NCBI RefSeq assembly: GCF_042242105.1 | Contig: NC_092035.1 | Location: forward strand, 872,083-936,082 | DNA length: 64,000 bases | DNA from: Pempheris klunzingeri | Lineage: Eukaryota > Chordata > Actinopteri > Acropomatiformes > Pempheridae | Direction of reading: 5' to 3' | Shown here: positions 13,150 to 25,803 of the stretch, in pieces | Position numbering within the stretch: position 1 is the first letter of the stretch | Layout of the letters: the number at the start of each line of letters is the position of its first letter | Translations under genes and position numbers: made by a program | The notes under the pieces: generated by a model | What the model saw: the letters and a program-made list of their open reading frames with translations, nothing else | What the model was told of the DNA's origin: nothing | Database searches by the model: none

Positions 13150-13455
13150 GATCATTTTTGTCTTAATAGAAACGGCCGTTATGTCGCTCTCTGCACACAC
13201 ACCAGACTCCATTGAAAAAAACAGTAATTTTACCTCTCAGAACACAGGAGCTGCTGGTTTACTGCTGCTACTATCTGTTAGTTAGTTTGTGTTATTATTG
13301 TGACTTTGGTGTTTTTAAAGGGTCAGTTTGCATCTGAACTAACATAGTGAAAGCCCAAAGTCACAGGAACTAGTCCAGCAACTCCTGTGTTCTGTAAAAT
13401 ACTGGTTCCGGTAAAATTTGTATTTTTGTCAATGGAGTCTGGTGTTTTTGATATT
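13150..13455. mobile_element. foldback element, short variant
   Basis: The ACCAGACTCCATTGAAAAAA arm near 13201 and the GTCAATGGAGTCTGGTG arm near 13428 enclose a palindromic loop with CTGCTGGTTTACTGCTGC. The long outer arms are absent or eroded. Confidence 0.65.
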
Positions 13456-13729
13456 GTGCACAGGTTTCACAGGCTGTGTCTGTTATAGTTTGCAAAAAAG
13501 ACTTATTTTGCCTCATATGTTACAGAAGAGGAAGAAATATATATATGTATGTTAGCGTCCTGCTTAGCAACCACTTAGCAACAAATCAAAACAAAAAATT
13601 CAGATTGCCTTTCACAAAAATATCCAGTATCCTTTTATAGTTGATCAATAGTCAAAAAAACAACTATTCAATTTGATATGACAAAAGAAAATATTGGATT
13701 TTTATAGACTAAATAATCACAATGATTTG

Positions 13730-14740
13730 TCACCATTCAAAACCTGCTCCAAGATTTAGCTAATTTTCATCGTGAGCTTCGCAGCACTTCTCCCACTTCA
13801 AGCTCAATAAAAATGGCGTCTGACAAAAGAGAAATCATCTCAGTGACGGTGAAAGCAAAACAAATTTATTCCTGATTAAATCTGTGGCTCTTTCTGTCAA
13901 ATGACGGCACTTAATCCTTCTCAAACTACGGCGGCATAAATGTGTTATTTTTTCCTAAGAGTCTGGTTCCCACTGAATTTTCTTTAATGATCCACTGGAC
14001 GGATCTTTTATAGACTAAATAAACTCTCCTAACACACACACACACACACACACACACAGTGGCGGTTGTGTAAGAGGCCTCGTGGCCCCGTCGCCGACAC
14101 TCGCCTCCCTCGGGTGTCTGTTGCATCACCGTCCTGCCACCATTCATGAAGCATAAACACCCTCTCGGCCTCCTCTTCCTCAGAGAACCACGCCGAAGGT
14201 CACAATCAGACGGGAACATCGGAAACATTCAGGAGCAGTCATGTGTTCGGGGAGGCCCAGGACGCCTAATGGGACCCTGGGGGCTGACTTTTTTACCCAG
14301 AGATCCCTGCTTCGCCGGCACAGGGGGGTATTTTTAGCGGCGTCGCTCACAGGTGACCCCCCCCTCAGCTGAGACCCACTACAACGAGGGGGCAGAGACC
14401 CCCCCCCCCACCGATACTGGAGTAATGGGAGTAGTAGTAGTAGTAATAGTACTAGTAGTAACAGTACTAGGAAGAGCGATTATGTCACCATTCAGAACCT
14501 GCTCCAAGATTTAGCTGATTTTCCCCATCACGTCGCAGCACTTCTCCCACTTCAAACTCAATCAAAATGGCGTCTGACAAAAGAGAAATCATGTGAGTGA
14601 CAAGGAAACTAAAATTAATTCTCTCCTCGATGTTTCTGTGGCTGTTTCAGTGACATGGCGACACTTCATCTTACTCAAACTAACACGGCATAAACGTGTC
14701 ATTTTTTCACAAGTGTCTGGTTCCAACGGTTTGTCCTTTA
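13730..14740. repeat. direct repeat pair of about 250 bp (13735-13975 and 14487-14735)
   Basis: Both copies carry ACCTGCTCCAAGATTTAGCT, GCAGCACTTCTCCCACTTCA, AATGGCGTCTGACAAAAGAG and GGCATAAANGTGT in the same order and spacing. They differ by many substitutions and small indels, so they are old. The 500 bp between them includes a (CA)13 tract at 14034-14058 and a GTA-type run near 14430-14462. They could be two insertions of one repeat family or a local duplication. Confidence 0.65.
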
Positions 14741-15934
14741 AAGGTCCAGCTGTCTGTGGGATGTGGTTTGAAACACTACATTACCCATGAGCCTCGCTGG
14801 CTGTTGCTATAAAGAAGAAGCAAATGAGAGATTTCAAGAAGCCAAATTTCTCAGCACAGCATCACAGTTACCGAATTCAACCAAAACAAACCCAGAATCC
14901 TCCAGTGAAGCGCGTTCCTTACTGAAATGCATCTTGGGAGTTGTAGTTGACTTCCCTCCTTCAGTTTTTACACCCACAGGCTTCTTCTACCCTCCATCAG
15001 ATATTTTCTAATGCAGTCGCAGGACCATATATTCCCTTCACTGCCCGTCCTAAACCAGGAGTTTCATATTTTCCCAACTTTCCCAAATGAGCATTTCCTT
15101 TGCTTCAGTTTCTCCCGGACAGCTGGCCGGAGGTCTCGACCTCTAATCTGAGTTACACTGAGCAGCACGGATCTATATAACCCAGCGGAGGCAGCTTAAA
15201 GGCAGCAGGAGGAGCCGTGGTGTGCGGATAATCCCAGAAAGATCCCAGTTAACCTCGTCTCACATCAGCTGGGAGCAACCCGACCTCTGACCTCAGTCTG
15301 ACCTGCGGATCAAGCGCCACACGCCGCCGCCGCCGCCTTACCGGCTCTGTTTCATTTCACTTTAAGGGCTTTTACACCAAAACGAGGCTCATGTCATTCT
15401 CCACACAGGTGAAATAATAATGAATAATAATTCATTTAACCCCGTGTGGCAGCAGGTCTATAAAACAGCAGAGAAAATGTTTGTTTCCTTAAATGTGCCC
15501 ACTCACTATCAGCTCCTCACAGCTGAGACGATTAGTCGCATATTCCCAGAGAAAGATGCTAAAAATCAGCTTTCAGCTCCTCAAATGTGATTATTTGCCG
15601 GTTTTCTGATTCATCCAGCATCCAACAGACGGCTTATAAATGGCGTCCTCCAAGTTAAGAAAACGCCAACGCCGTGTCAGAACTTAATTTATTTATCCTG
15701 AGTTAATTTTAAACCGAAGGTGACAGAGTCTGACTCAGCATCTGGCTGCTGGTAGTTTGATGCTGTTATTTAATAGGCTTTTATGAACAGTCCCAACATT
15801 AGTGGGACTGGGGCAGAAAAACAGATTTAAACCACCTAAAATAATAAATACATATAAGTTTAAGTGTATGTTAAGTTTAGAATATTTTCTGACAGGGAAC
15901 TGAAGTCTTTCTCTCTTTTTTTTCCTATCACGTC

Positions 15935-16430
15935 AAAGCCACCAGACTTCATAGACAAAAACAGTGATTTTACCTCACAGGACACAGAACACTGCTGGTC
16001 TCCTGCTGCCTCTATTTATTAACTAGCATGTTAGTTTGGATCAAAACTGAGCATTTAAAACACCAAAGTGACACAATAACATAAACAAACAAACTGATCA
16101 AGGCAGCAGTAGACTAACAGCTCCTGTGCCCTGCGAAGTAAAATTACTGTTTTTATCAACAGAGTTTGGTGGGCGCTTTTGAAGCCACCAGACTCCATTG
16201 ATAAAAATGGTAATTGTACCTCGCAGGAAACTAGAGTTGCTGGTCTACCGCTGCCTCTGTCTATTAGTCTGTTTCTGTTATTGTGTCACTTTTGTGTTTT
16301 AAATGTCTAGTTTGGGTCTGAACTGATATGTTAGGTCATTGATCGACGCAGCAGGAGACCAGCAGCGTTCTGCGTCCTGTCAGGTAAAATCACTGTTTTT
16401 ATCTATGGAGTCTGGTGGCTTTGAAGCGAG
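15935..16430. mobile_element. two tandem foldback units
   Basis: Unit one spans about 15938-16170 and unit two about 16180-16428. Each opens with a CACCAGACT(T/C)CAT arm and closes with its reverse complement near GGAGT(T/C)TGGTG. The loops keep the palindromic CTGCTGCCTC motif. Confidence 0.65.
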
Positions 16431-17299
16431 CAAAGAAAAACAAAGGACAGCTTTAGTTCCCCGTCTAAATGGCTGTCTGACGGTAATATAAAGCCGTGAT
16501 ACTGTCCACAGCGGTGCATTGCTTAGCATCTGTGCAGACCAACTACTATCTAATACAAAGACTATGGGTGAGGATAATCTGAACTGTCCCTTTAAGCTTA
16601 CAATGAGGTTGAAATTGCTGATATTGCTCTAATTTCTGAACAGCCACGCAGGCCTGATGTAAAGCAGAGTTATCATCCGCCTGTGATGCCTCCTCTCCGC
16701 CTCCACGGAGCGCGCTCACTGTACTGCAGCCTGATGATGACTCATGCTTCACCTCGTACATTAGGCCTAATGAAAGAAGCCCTGCAGGAAAACAAATGAT
16801 TGTGGCTAACAAAAAAAAGTACACAACCACTTTACAGAGAGAACATAATGTCTGCAGTGGCCCTAATCTGGTGCAGTCAGCATGGGCGGGGTGGGGGTGG
16901 AGATGAGGGGGGGGGTTTATGGACAAAAGGTGCAGAGATCTCAGCATAATTTCTCAAGACAGACTGGCGTGCTGGCAGCGCTGCGGCCGCGGTTACATAA
17001 CGGCTAAAACCCTCGTTTAAAAGCATCCCTGTGACTCCTTATTACTGTTATGACTGTTATTACCGGACGTCAATCAGCCGCAGCGTTACATAAAGGCTCT
17101 CTGGCGGACGGTCTGCCTGATATCGCCGAGCATTATGGGAAAATGTAGCGCAATCAACAACCAAGTGAAGATAAACGACACTGAAACCTCTCACTGTGGC
17201 CGTACTCTTCTTCAAACATCTTTGTTTTATCATAGAAAGGGGAAAAAAAATAAAAAATACATGTGACAAGGAGTCGAAAGCTGTATTTACACTGGGATA

Positions 17300-18095
17300 T
17301 GTCACTAGCTGCAAAGCCACCAGACTCCATTGGCAAAAACAGCAATTTTACTTGGACACAAGGGTTGCTGGTCTCCCACTGCCATGATTAGTTAGTTTGT
17401 TTGTGTTGAACTAACCCTTTACTAACATGTTAGTTTGGATCCTGACTCGGCCCTTTAAAGCACCAAAATTACACAATTACACAAAGAAACTAACAGATTG
17501 AGGCAGTGAGAGACAAGCAACTCCTGTGTTCTGTGAGGTAAAATAACTGATTTTGTGAATGAAGTCTGGTGTCTCTGAGGAGAGTCCAATAACGGCTGTT
17601 TTCCATTAAACAAAAAGGTTGTTTATTTTTCTTTATTTCAACAACATGTTGGTCCGTTATCTGTATTCAAATTAAAAAGTCTCAGTATTAAACTCCATCA
17701 CCAGACTCCATTGAGAAAAACACTCATTTTACGTCACAGAAAACAGGACTTCCTGGACAACTGCTGCCTCCATCACTGAGCTAATGCGTTGGTTTGGATC
17801 TGAACTAAACCTTTAAACCACCAAAGTCACACAATAACACAAACAAACTAACTGATGGAGGCAGCAGCAGAGCAGCAGCTCCTATGTTCTGTGAGCTAAA
17901 ATAACCATTTTTGTAAATGGAATCTGGTGTGTGTGCAGAGAGCGCTATAACGGCTGTTTGTGGTTAGAATAACACTCTGAGCCTGTCAGTGGACCTACTG
18001 GACCAGTTCCAACACTTACCAGTCATTTAGATACTAGAATATGTACAGATAGGTCCCAGGGTTAAAAACAGCGGAGCTATCCTTTAATTAACCCC
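17300..18095. mobile_element. two tandem foldback units, second with an outer end
   Basis: Unit one spans about 17315-17610 and unit two about 17698-18095. The second ends with the family's outer terminus: GTTAAAAACAGCGGAGCTAT, then CCTTTAATTAA. TTAA lies at or near this terminus, which is the best view of an element end in the window. Confidence 0.65.
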
Positions 18096-19004
18096 AACTG
18101 TGTGACTTTCTCTTTAACCTTTGAAGCCTGATTTGACTGTTGTGCCTTTTAGTCTCATGCTGAAGTGATAAATCAATAAACAGCTACTTTTAATAATGAA
18201 TAATCTGGTCATTACATTTTAATCAAGTTTACAGTCACTCTCTGGTTGCAGCTCCTCCAGTGGGAGGATCTGATGTGCTGCTTTTATCCGTTTTAAATCT
18301 CTGGAAGTTTTGGACAGTTGGTTGCATAAAACAAGACATGATTTGCATTTTTTAAACTATTGTCAGACATTTTCCTTCCCACACGCTCCATCCTTTAGTG
18401 CGTCTGTGCTGGTTTATGTAACATAACGTGGAGGATTTGGAGCTGGAGAGGAGAGGCGGTGCAATAAAGTCAAGAATAAAAGAACAATTAGAGGGTTTGA
18501 GCGGCTCAGAGTGAGAGAAAGTGCACTCTGGCTGGACGAGACAAAGGAGCAGAGAGAGCCCAAAGCCTGGAGTGGCAGGTGACTCACTGATTTATCCCAC
18601 AAAGACTAATTCTCCAACATATAAACCCCGGCTCACGTCACTTTCTTTGTCCCCTGAACGCGACAGTACCTGCATCCGAGTCGGCGCAAAAAACGGCTGA
18701 AACGTGAGAGTGAGCGCTATGTGGGTACAGTCCTGACAAAATGAGAGAGGATACACAGAGCCTGGAGGGCCGACAAACACACGGCGCTGAGGCTAACTAG
18801 GTCACATGGTGCGTTCACTGACTGCAGGCTGGACCGCAGACAAAATGAGACAAAAGCAGCAGGACACAAAAGGGTCCGGGTGGAAAAAAGGAAACGTTTG
18901 TGTTACTGGAGAGCAGCTCTGATAACCAGGCTGGAGAGATTAAACACTCCACCTGTTCTTCTCCCATCTGCTGTATCCCACTCACTGCGACTTAGAATGT
19001 TTCT

Positions 19005-19625
19005 CTCCACCAGACTCCATTGACAAAAACACTCATTTTACCTAACAGAACACAGGAGTTAACTGTGCAACCTCTGCCTCTCTCAGCAAACTAACATGTT
19101 ATCTTAGATAGTAACTAACCTTTTAAAAAACCAAAGTCACACAGTAACACAAACAAACAAACTGATGGAGGCAGCAGCAGAGCAGCAGCTCCTGTGTTCT
19201 GTGAGATTAAAATTACTGTTTTTATCAATGGAGTCTGGTGGATTTGAAGAGAAAGCCTCTCATCATAACAATGTAAAGCAGTGAACATTTTCTAAATATA
19301 CTGTACACTAAAACTAATGTTGGCTAAATTACATTGTCCTGCTGAAGCCATTCCCTCTTTCTCTTCTCTCTCTTCACAGCCACCAGACTCCGTTGATAAA
19401 AATGACCATTTAACCTCACAGAACACAGGAGCTGCTGGTCTACCACCGCTCCAATCGGGCCCCTTTTTTCTGTTATTGTGTGACTTTTGTGTTGTAAATG
19501 CTCAGTTCGGATCTGAACTGACATGTTAGTTCTTTTATCGATGCAGCAGGAGACCAGCAGCTCCTGCGATCTGCGAGGTTAAATTACTGTTTCTATGAAT
19601 GGAGTCTGGTGGCTTTGAAGCGAGC
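19005..19625. mobile_element. two tandem foldback units, short variant
   Basis: Units at about 19010-19245 and 19378-19620. Both have the inner arms only (ACCAGACTCCATTGACAAAA type) and close with GGAGTCTGGTGG(A/C)TTTGAAG. The open frames over them come from the element, not from a gene. Confidence 0.65.
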
Positions 19626-20824
19626 AAAGAGAAAGCGAGAACGGCTTCAGCTTCCCGTGTAAACGGCTGTTTGAGGGAAATGTAAAGCAGTGAAAATATT
19701 CTAATTATAGCGTACACTTAAAGGATTTTTCTTTTCTTTTTAGGAGGATGAACCAGTGTTCCTGCTGCAAACACACTTCATATAATGTGAACTATCCCTT
19801 TAACCTGTTATCGTTTGGATTCCTCTGCCTTTGTGTTTGATGCCGCTGCTTTCGAGTGAGGACGTGAACCTGCAGGGTTTTGTTAAAGCATCAGAAGATG
19901 TTCAGAACAGATCAGCTGGTGAGAAGTGAAGGATTTCCTCCAGAGCGCAGCGGGGAGCGACGTAAACACACACGACAGAAGACTTCAGCGGGTTTTGGTT
20001 TAAGTCTAAACACCCACAACAACTTCCTGCTGACACAGACGCTGGTTCTTGGAGTTCCTGGTGTGCTTTCTTCCCTGCTGCTGTTAATTATCTGTGTTTT
20101 ACTGCCTTTAAGTCTGTAAAACCCACAGAGGAGAGACCTGTTTGTCAGAGCTCCTCTGTGCTTCCTGCTGGGGGGAAATGAAGTCTGAGTTTTTGGCTCC
20201 AAGGGCAGAAAATGGGTCACCAGGCTGGCAGGACATCCATCCATCCATCCATCCATCCATCCATCCATATGCAAATGAGCCGAGCGCCGGCGGAGAATAA
20301 GTGGCGAGCTGTGAGTCACGGTAAGTAGGCCGAGTCTCGCCTGCTCCTTCAGAGGGAGCAGCAGGAGCTCCTCCGAGAGGGTTCGACGACTTCCTTACAT
20401 AATGACAAGAGGCGCACGGCGAGGACGGCGGCCTCCACAGCTGAGGGCTTGTGTAACACGACGTGAGTGTGAGCGACACGTCCAGATGTGCGCTGAGGGG
20501 CAGAGACGGAGGATGACAGTGCTGCTGCTGCTGTTTTGGGTTATTTCCAGCATGAAAGCAGGCCGAGTGAGTCACCGTGTGCCGCTGGATTCAGGGGAAA
20601 TGGAAATGAGCAAAGTGGCAGCGAGTCACCGCTGCGACTGTTGTGTTATGTAGCTCAGACAGCTGTGCAGCCACCGAGCACCATCACACGCCACAGCGAC
20701 TCATCTCAGCTGGTCCTGACGCAGACTTTTATTCCATTTAGGTCCCACTTTTGTGCCCAAATCCATTGTTCACTTCTCCAGTTGTCCTACAAATCTCCCT
20801 CAAGCCAAGCCTCTTTGATTTAAT

Positions 20825-21865
20825 TGTAGTATTTTTAAACCTGTTTGTCCTATTTGTACATATTTTAGTGTCCACGTGACCGGTAGGTACAGAAAGTGTT
20901 GGAACTGGTCCAGTAGGTCAAAGTAAGTCCACTAAAAGTGCTTGTTTTAGCCACTGACAGGCTCAGATTGTTCTCTGTAAACACGCCAGACTACATTCAC
21001 AAAAACACTAATTTTACCTGACAGGGCACAGCAGCTGCTGGATTTTGCTGTTTTAACACGTTAGTTTGGACCCACTCTAACCCTTTAAAAACACCAAAGT
21101 CACACAATAACACAAACTAACTAACCAACTGAGGCAGCAGCAGAGCAGCAACTCCTGTGTCCTGTTCTCTAAAATCAATGTTTTAGTGAATGTAGTCTGG
21201 TGTGTGTACAGAGAGCGATATAACGGCTGTTTGTGGTTAAATAAAAAAGATCTCTCTGTTATCCTTTAACACACCAACATGAGACTGATAGTGTACACCA
21301 TACTAGACGGGAACTGAAGCCGTTCTGTCTTTCTCTTCATCTTCTTAAGAGCCACCAGACTCCATTGACTAAAACTGTAATTTTACCTTGCAGATCACTG
21401 GAATTCACTGTGCTACCACTGCCTTGATCAATGTACTAATATGTTAGTTCATATCTGAAATAAGGATTTAAACCACAAAAGTCACACATTAACACAAACA
21501 CACTGACTGATGGAGGCAGCAGCAGAGCAGCAGCTCCTGTGTCCTGTTCTCTAAAATCCCTGTTTTAGTGAATGTAGTCTGGTGTGTGTGCTGTTTGTGG
21601 TTAAACCAAAAGGATCTTCCAGGTCTCTCTCTGTAGGGATCCTTTCCATGATGCTGTCACACACTTAGAATAACACTCTGAGCCTGGCAGTGGATCAAAC
21701 AAGCTCTTTTAGTGGACCTACTGTGATCAGGTGCAGTTGTCCCAAAGGATCACGTTGACTACTGGACCAATTCCAACACTTTTAGTACCTACCAGTCATT
21801 TACACAGCAGGATATGAACAGAGAGGACCCAGGGTTAAAAATAGTAACGTTATCCTTTGAGTCAA
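20825..21865. mobile_element. foldback elements, one with a complete right half
   Basis: The first unit runs from the outer end near 20825 (AGTATTTTTAAACCTG) to about 21250. The second runs from about 21350 to 21862. It shows the most complete right half in the window: inner arm, GGATCTTCCAGG block, GGACCTACTGTGATCAGG block, TCCAACACTTTTAGTACC block, and the outer end GTTAAAAATAGTAACGTTAT followed by CCTTTGAG. Confidence 0.75.
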
Positions 21866-23080
21866 CATTTTGCAGAGATATCTGAACATTCAGGGAGAAA
21901 CGACACTGCAATAATTTTCTTTTTTTAATCGACACAAATCTTCATCCAATACAGTGAAGGTCTATTATTAACATCACTGCTTGACATTTTCTGGGTGGTA
22001 GGTCAAAAATCGTGTTAGAAAATGCATCAGGGTGACCTTTACTGCTGCGTATGAACAGCATGGAGTTTTTCAGAGTTCAAAATGTGAATTTAAATCACAT
22101 TTTTGGCCCAGACCGGCTTGTTTTCCCTCCTCTTTCAGCAAAGATCAAAGCGGACATGTGTGTACATCACAGTGCAGCACACAGATGTTCCTAAACAAAG
22201 TCAACGAGCACACAAACACAGCAGCTCCCAGCCTGGCTCTAGAAACGACGGTTTTCCCAACAGAGTTTGGTATGGCACAGACGCGGGGCCTGAATCTGGC
22301 TTTCCTGCAAGCCCTTCATCACCATCACCATCATCACCATCAGGGCACCAGAAGGGATGAGTAGAAGTTAAACTCCTTCTGCAAACACCCGACGCCTCAC
22401 CGAATCACTTAAAACAAGTCTCAGCTCCAGCGCTAACAAGCTAACACCAGGGTTCCTTTACATTTCAGCTGATTTTAAACGACACCCTTTATGGAAAGGC
22501 TTTAAAGACAGAAGGATATCTGCTAACAGACACCAGTCTTTCCCCACCCGTACCAATCAATACATCAATACTGAGTGGTGTATTGTTTTACACATCGGAG
22601 TACAAACGCAGCCTCAAATCTCTGCTCAGGACATCGAATGTGAAATCCTTCTCAAACACGACCTTCTGGCTCCTTTTACGTCTCTTTTGTGAGGTTTTAA
22701 CTCAAGTTTAACTCAGTTTACTCGTTCTGAAGAGAAGGAACCAGCATCCCAGACCGTGTTGGTGCCTCTGAGAGCCTTTTAATCACATTTATTGATGACC
22801 TTCTGTTGGAGAAAACATCATTCTGCTGCTTATTTATTTGCCCTGTGAAGAGACCCAGAGCTCTACTAATGAGCAGTGTCCCACAGAGGAGCTGGAGAAG
22901 TGACTGATTGATCAGATGGAATGATCTCAGGTTTTATTTAAAGTGTGTTGTTGACTTTCCCCTCAGGCCACCACACTAGAAGAGACCATGTCAGATGTGT
23001 GCAGGTTTTTCTGTATTTCCACTAATCCTAAAGGGGGGTTCTGACCCCCCTGGCCCCCCATGCACCCAGCAGAGTCCTAC

Positions 23081-23243
23081 CTTCAATGGCGATGACGTGC
23101 TCCCGGATCTGGTTCTGCAGCAGCGGCTCCTCCACCCGCTCCAGCAGCTCGTAGATGGAGTAGATGTTGGGGTGGACCGACTCGAACCTCTGGATCTCGG
23201 ATCGGATGGCGGCCGAGTTGGCCAGGTGCTGCTGGTAGTTCAT
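23081..23243 (-). CDS. agap1: first coding exon of AGAP1-type ArfGAP with GTPase, ankyrin and PH domains (partial)
   Basis: This exon encodes 54 residues plus one base, starting MNYQQHLANSAAIR and ending REHVIAIE. It then reads into GTAGGA, a GT donor at phase 1. The text matches the AGAP1 N-terminus as I remember it, including RFESVHPNIYSIYELLERVE. The phase-1 G would complete the Asp that follows in AGAP1. AGAP1 regulates Arf1 and AP-3 endosomal traffic; its GTPase-like, PH, ArfGAP and ankyrin domains are encoded by later exons outside this window (known of the family). The start at 23243 is chosen because similarity begins there. An in-frame ATG 15 codons upstream (23288) opens a GC-rich non-conserved extension. 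AGAP3 is the main alternative identity. Confidence 0.85.
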
Positions 23244-24360
23244 CCCTGCGGCGCCTCTCTGGACCCCCCCCTCCCCGGATTCAAACACACTTTATCGGGG
23301 AGCTTGTGAGCTGATCGGCCGGGGCTGGTGAGCAGGAGGGTGGGGGCTGTGACCTCCAGGGGAGCCTCGGATCAGGTCTGGATCCGGATGAAGTTAACAC
23401 ATCTGTTCAACCAGGTGTGGAATTAATCAGAACCATACATGTGGAGAGTTTTCTACACCCAAAAACAGTTTATCCTCCTCTACATGCCTGGGGGGGGGGG
23501 TTATGAGAGAGATACTTCCAGCGCTGGTTGTAGTGGGGGCGGCCACGCTGCCGCTACTGGCCGGAGAGAGCAGCTGTTCCCCGGGGTGTCCTGATTCCCG
23601 ATCCCGGTAAGGTGACAGATGTGCGGCAGGCTGAGCAACGCTCCCCCATATCCTGACGGGCCGCGGCGGATCAACACGACACCTCCTCCCGTTTGTGTGG
23701 GTTTAAAAAGGAGCTTTCAGCGCCACTTGGAGTCATAACTGACCGGCCGAGGAGGAGGAAAAACGGCCTTGTTGCTCGGCGGCTAAGCTAGCCGGCTAAA
23801 GCTAACTAGCTGTAGCTTCCAGCCGGGGGAAGCGGGGACACTGTCCGCTTTTCAGCCGCTAAAGTCGGCTTTACATAACGACGGAGCGGGGGGTTACAGC
23901 TCCGGAGAGGAGGCGAAAGCGGCCATTTTAACGAAAATAAGTGAAGCAGCAGCTGGTGACAGAGCGGCAGCCTGGTGCTCACTCAGCGGGTCGCGGTGGG
24001 GGAGTTAGGACGCCTCTTCCCGTCCGTCCGTCCGTCCGTCCGTTGTTTTGTCGCCGGGACCAGCCGAACAGAGCCCCGTCCCAGCCCGGGTTCAACCCCC
24101 GCCGCCCGGCGCTCCACAGCTTGATCCAGGTGCGGGAGAAGAGCTTTGTTCTCACAGGTGAGTCCCGCGCTCGGAGCCCAAACACTCAGCCGTCCCCTCT
24201 TCCCGTGCCGTGAGGTCCATCCCGTGCAGACCGGAGCCACCGTATCCCAGCCGGGAACGTCATTACCCTTCAATGTGTTTCCTCCCCGCGGGGACAAGTT
24301 AGCGGCACGGACCGGGCGGGTTCCGGCTGGGACTTTCAAAATAAAACCCACGTCTGCGTG
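23240..24360 (-). promoter_or_regulatory. GC-rich, CpG-rich agap1 promoter and 5' UTR region
   Basis: The sequence just upstream of the AGAP1 start changes to GC-rich, CpG-dense DNA and returns to AT-rich DNA at about 24365. It holds a (CGTC)n run near 24020-24043, repeated GCTAGCCGGCTAAAGCTAAC text near 23785-23815, and GCGGCCATTTTAACG at about 23918, which resembles a YY1 site. No TATA box is evident, as expected for a CpG-island promoter. The exact start site cannot be read from the sequence. Confidence 0.6.
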
Positions 24361-24364
24361 AAGT

Positions 24365-25660
24365 CTTCTGTATTTGTGTAAATATTAATGTGTATTTTAT
24401 ATTTAGTTGTGAGATTAGATTAGATAATCCATGTGTGAAATTAATCAAAGCACCAAAATCTATTAGAATAAATCTAATTCAGTCTAAAAATAGAATATTA
24501 TATTATATATAATAATATAATATTCTATTTTATTCTTACAAAATGTTGACTAGGAAATAGCAGCATGTCAAATGTTTTAATTATTCTATTATTTTCACTA
24601 TTTATTTATTTCTATAATCTATTTTATTTCATTTTTAAAATCCATTTAATCATTTTCATCTGGCTTTGTATAGCTTTTATTTAACTCTTATTGCTTTTCA
24701 ATCTGTTTTATTGCATTTTCTATAGTTTCTAATTGTTTTATTTATTTATATTATTTTGTTTTGTCTTTTTAATCCAGTTTTTATTCCACTTTATTTCACT
24801 TAGTTTGCTGTTTTATCACTTGTTTTTTTTCCCCACTCAAATGCTTTAGTTCTCTTGTCGGCCCATCAGTCGTTGGAGGAGCACTTTGAGCTGCATTAAA
24901 GGTGCTATACAAAGTTTAATTGACTCATTGATTGATTGATTGATGAGAAAGCTCAGGAAAAAGCTGGAGCTGAATGAGGACCTTAAATGAAGGTAAATCT
25001 AGGTCTAAACAGTGATTTCACACCTTTTACATGCTGCCAGGATTCAAGTTCAGGTGGAAAAACACTGAATAAAACATTTAGAATAATAAAATTAAGTAAC
25101 GAAGTGTGTGTAACTCTGAAGTCTTGACTGTAAACCCACTAAAAGATGTTCAGCGTCCACCTTTCTCCTGAATAAACTGAAATGTGTAATAATCTTCACT
25201 CCCTTTCATTTTAAATCACTCTCATGTCTCTTAACACCAATATTTTCTATGTGAAATAAATTCAAACCATTTAAACAAATAAAAACGTTCTAATTCAGAC
25301 TGCTCTATTCTTGATTTTCACATCATATTTATTTTGATTTCACTACATTCAGCTGATCTTTACACACATTCATTTTTGACATATTCTGTGCTTTTATTTT
25401 GAACGTCTCGCCCGCCCTTGTTCCGGTCTTTCTCCAGCTGACTGCGCGTGCTTGACGCAGCGTCATTCACGCAGACGGTTACTGCGCAGAGGCTGCGCAG
25501 GGCACACACACACACACACAAATCAGTTTGATTCTCTCATTTCCTGCTTCTACAGGTGACAGGTGAGCGCACTGAACCTGGCCCCTTCAAAATAAAGTTA
25601 CTAAGCATTAATGGGCATAAAGCAGAGCCGGAAAAAAAAGATACAACAAAGTAAATGCTG
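24365..25660. other. intergenic, AT-rich, no gene seen
   Basis: The sequence between the agap1 promoter and the faim 3' end is AT-rich with T-rich low-complexity runs (24500-24840) and TGAT repeats near 24928-24944. A short GC-rich patch with CTGCGCAG motifs lies near 25440-25500, followed by a (CA)9 tract at 25503-25520. I see no coding exon. Confidence 0.6.
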
Positions 25661-25672
25661 CACATTTCAGTG

Positions 25673-25678
25673 TTTATT
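25673..25678 (-). terminator. faim polyadenylation signal (AATAAA)
   Basis: AATAAA on the minus strand, about 125 nt downstream of the faim stop codon and in GT/T-containing context. It is the first canonical hexamer after the stop. Confidence 0.6.
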
Positions 25679-25803
25679 TGCTATATTTACATGGACATAG
25701 TTGTGTTTGTGTTTCCTAAAAGTCAAAAACAAAAGGTCCTTCATCATAAAGTACTTGTGCCGATACCTCCATCATCCTCAGAGTCTCTGTGCTGCTGTCT
25801 CCG

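Larger units (their letters stand above)
1..23080 (-). other. agap1: probable agap1 intron 1, no other gene recognised
   Basis: The sequence downstream (minus strand) of the first agap1 coding exon shows no exon that I can match to the next AGAP1 segment, the start of the GTPase-like domain. I therefore read the whole stretch as part of intron 1, which is very long in AGAP1 genes (family knowledge). It contains foldback elements, microsatellites and local duplications, listed separately. Stretches with nothing recognisable include about 2905-3840, 6040-7020, 7740-8700, 9100-10060, 12000-13140, 14740-15930, 18100-19000, 19740-20820 and 21870-23000. Open frames in these stretches are short, low-complexity or lack splice and conservation features. 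Pyrimidine-rich CCT/CTT runs lie at 4915-5050, an ATCC tetranucleotide run at 20236-20268 and a CAC/CAT run near 22318-22341. Confidence 0.6.

Noticed and set aside
19912..20575. Minus-strand frames with Met-Asp-Gly-Trp repeats
   Set aside because: The repeat is the translation of an ATCC tetranucleotide microsatellite at 20236-20268.
23983..24361. Overlapping frames of 68-122 codons in the GC-rich agap1 promoter
   Set aside because: GC-rich DNA has few stops, and these frames overlap on both strands without similarity to known proteins.
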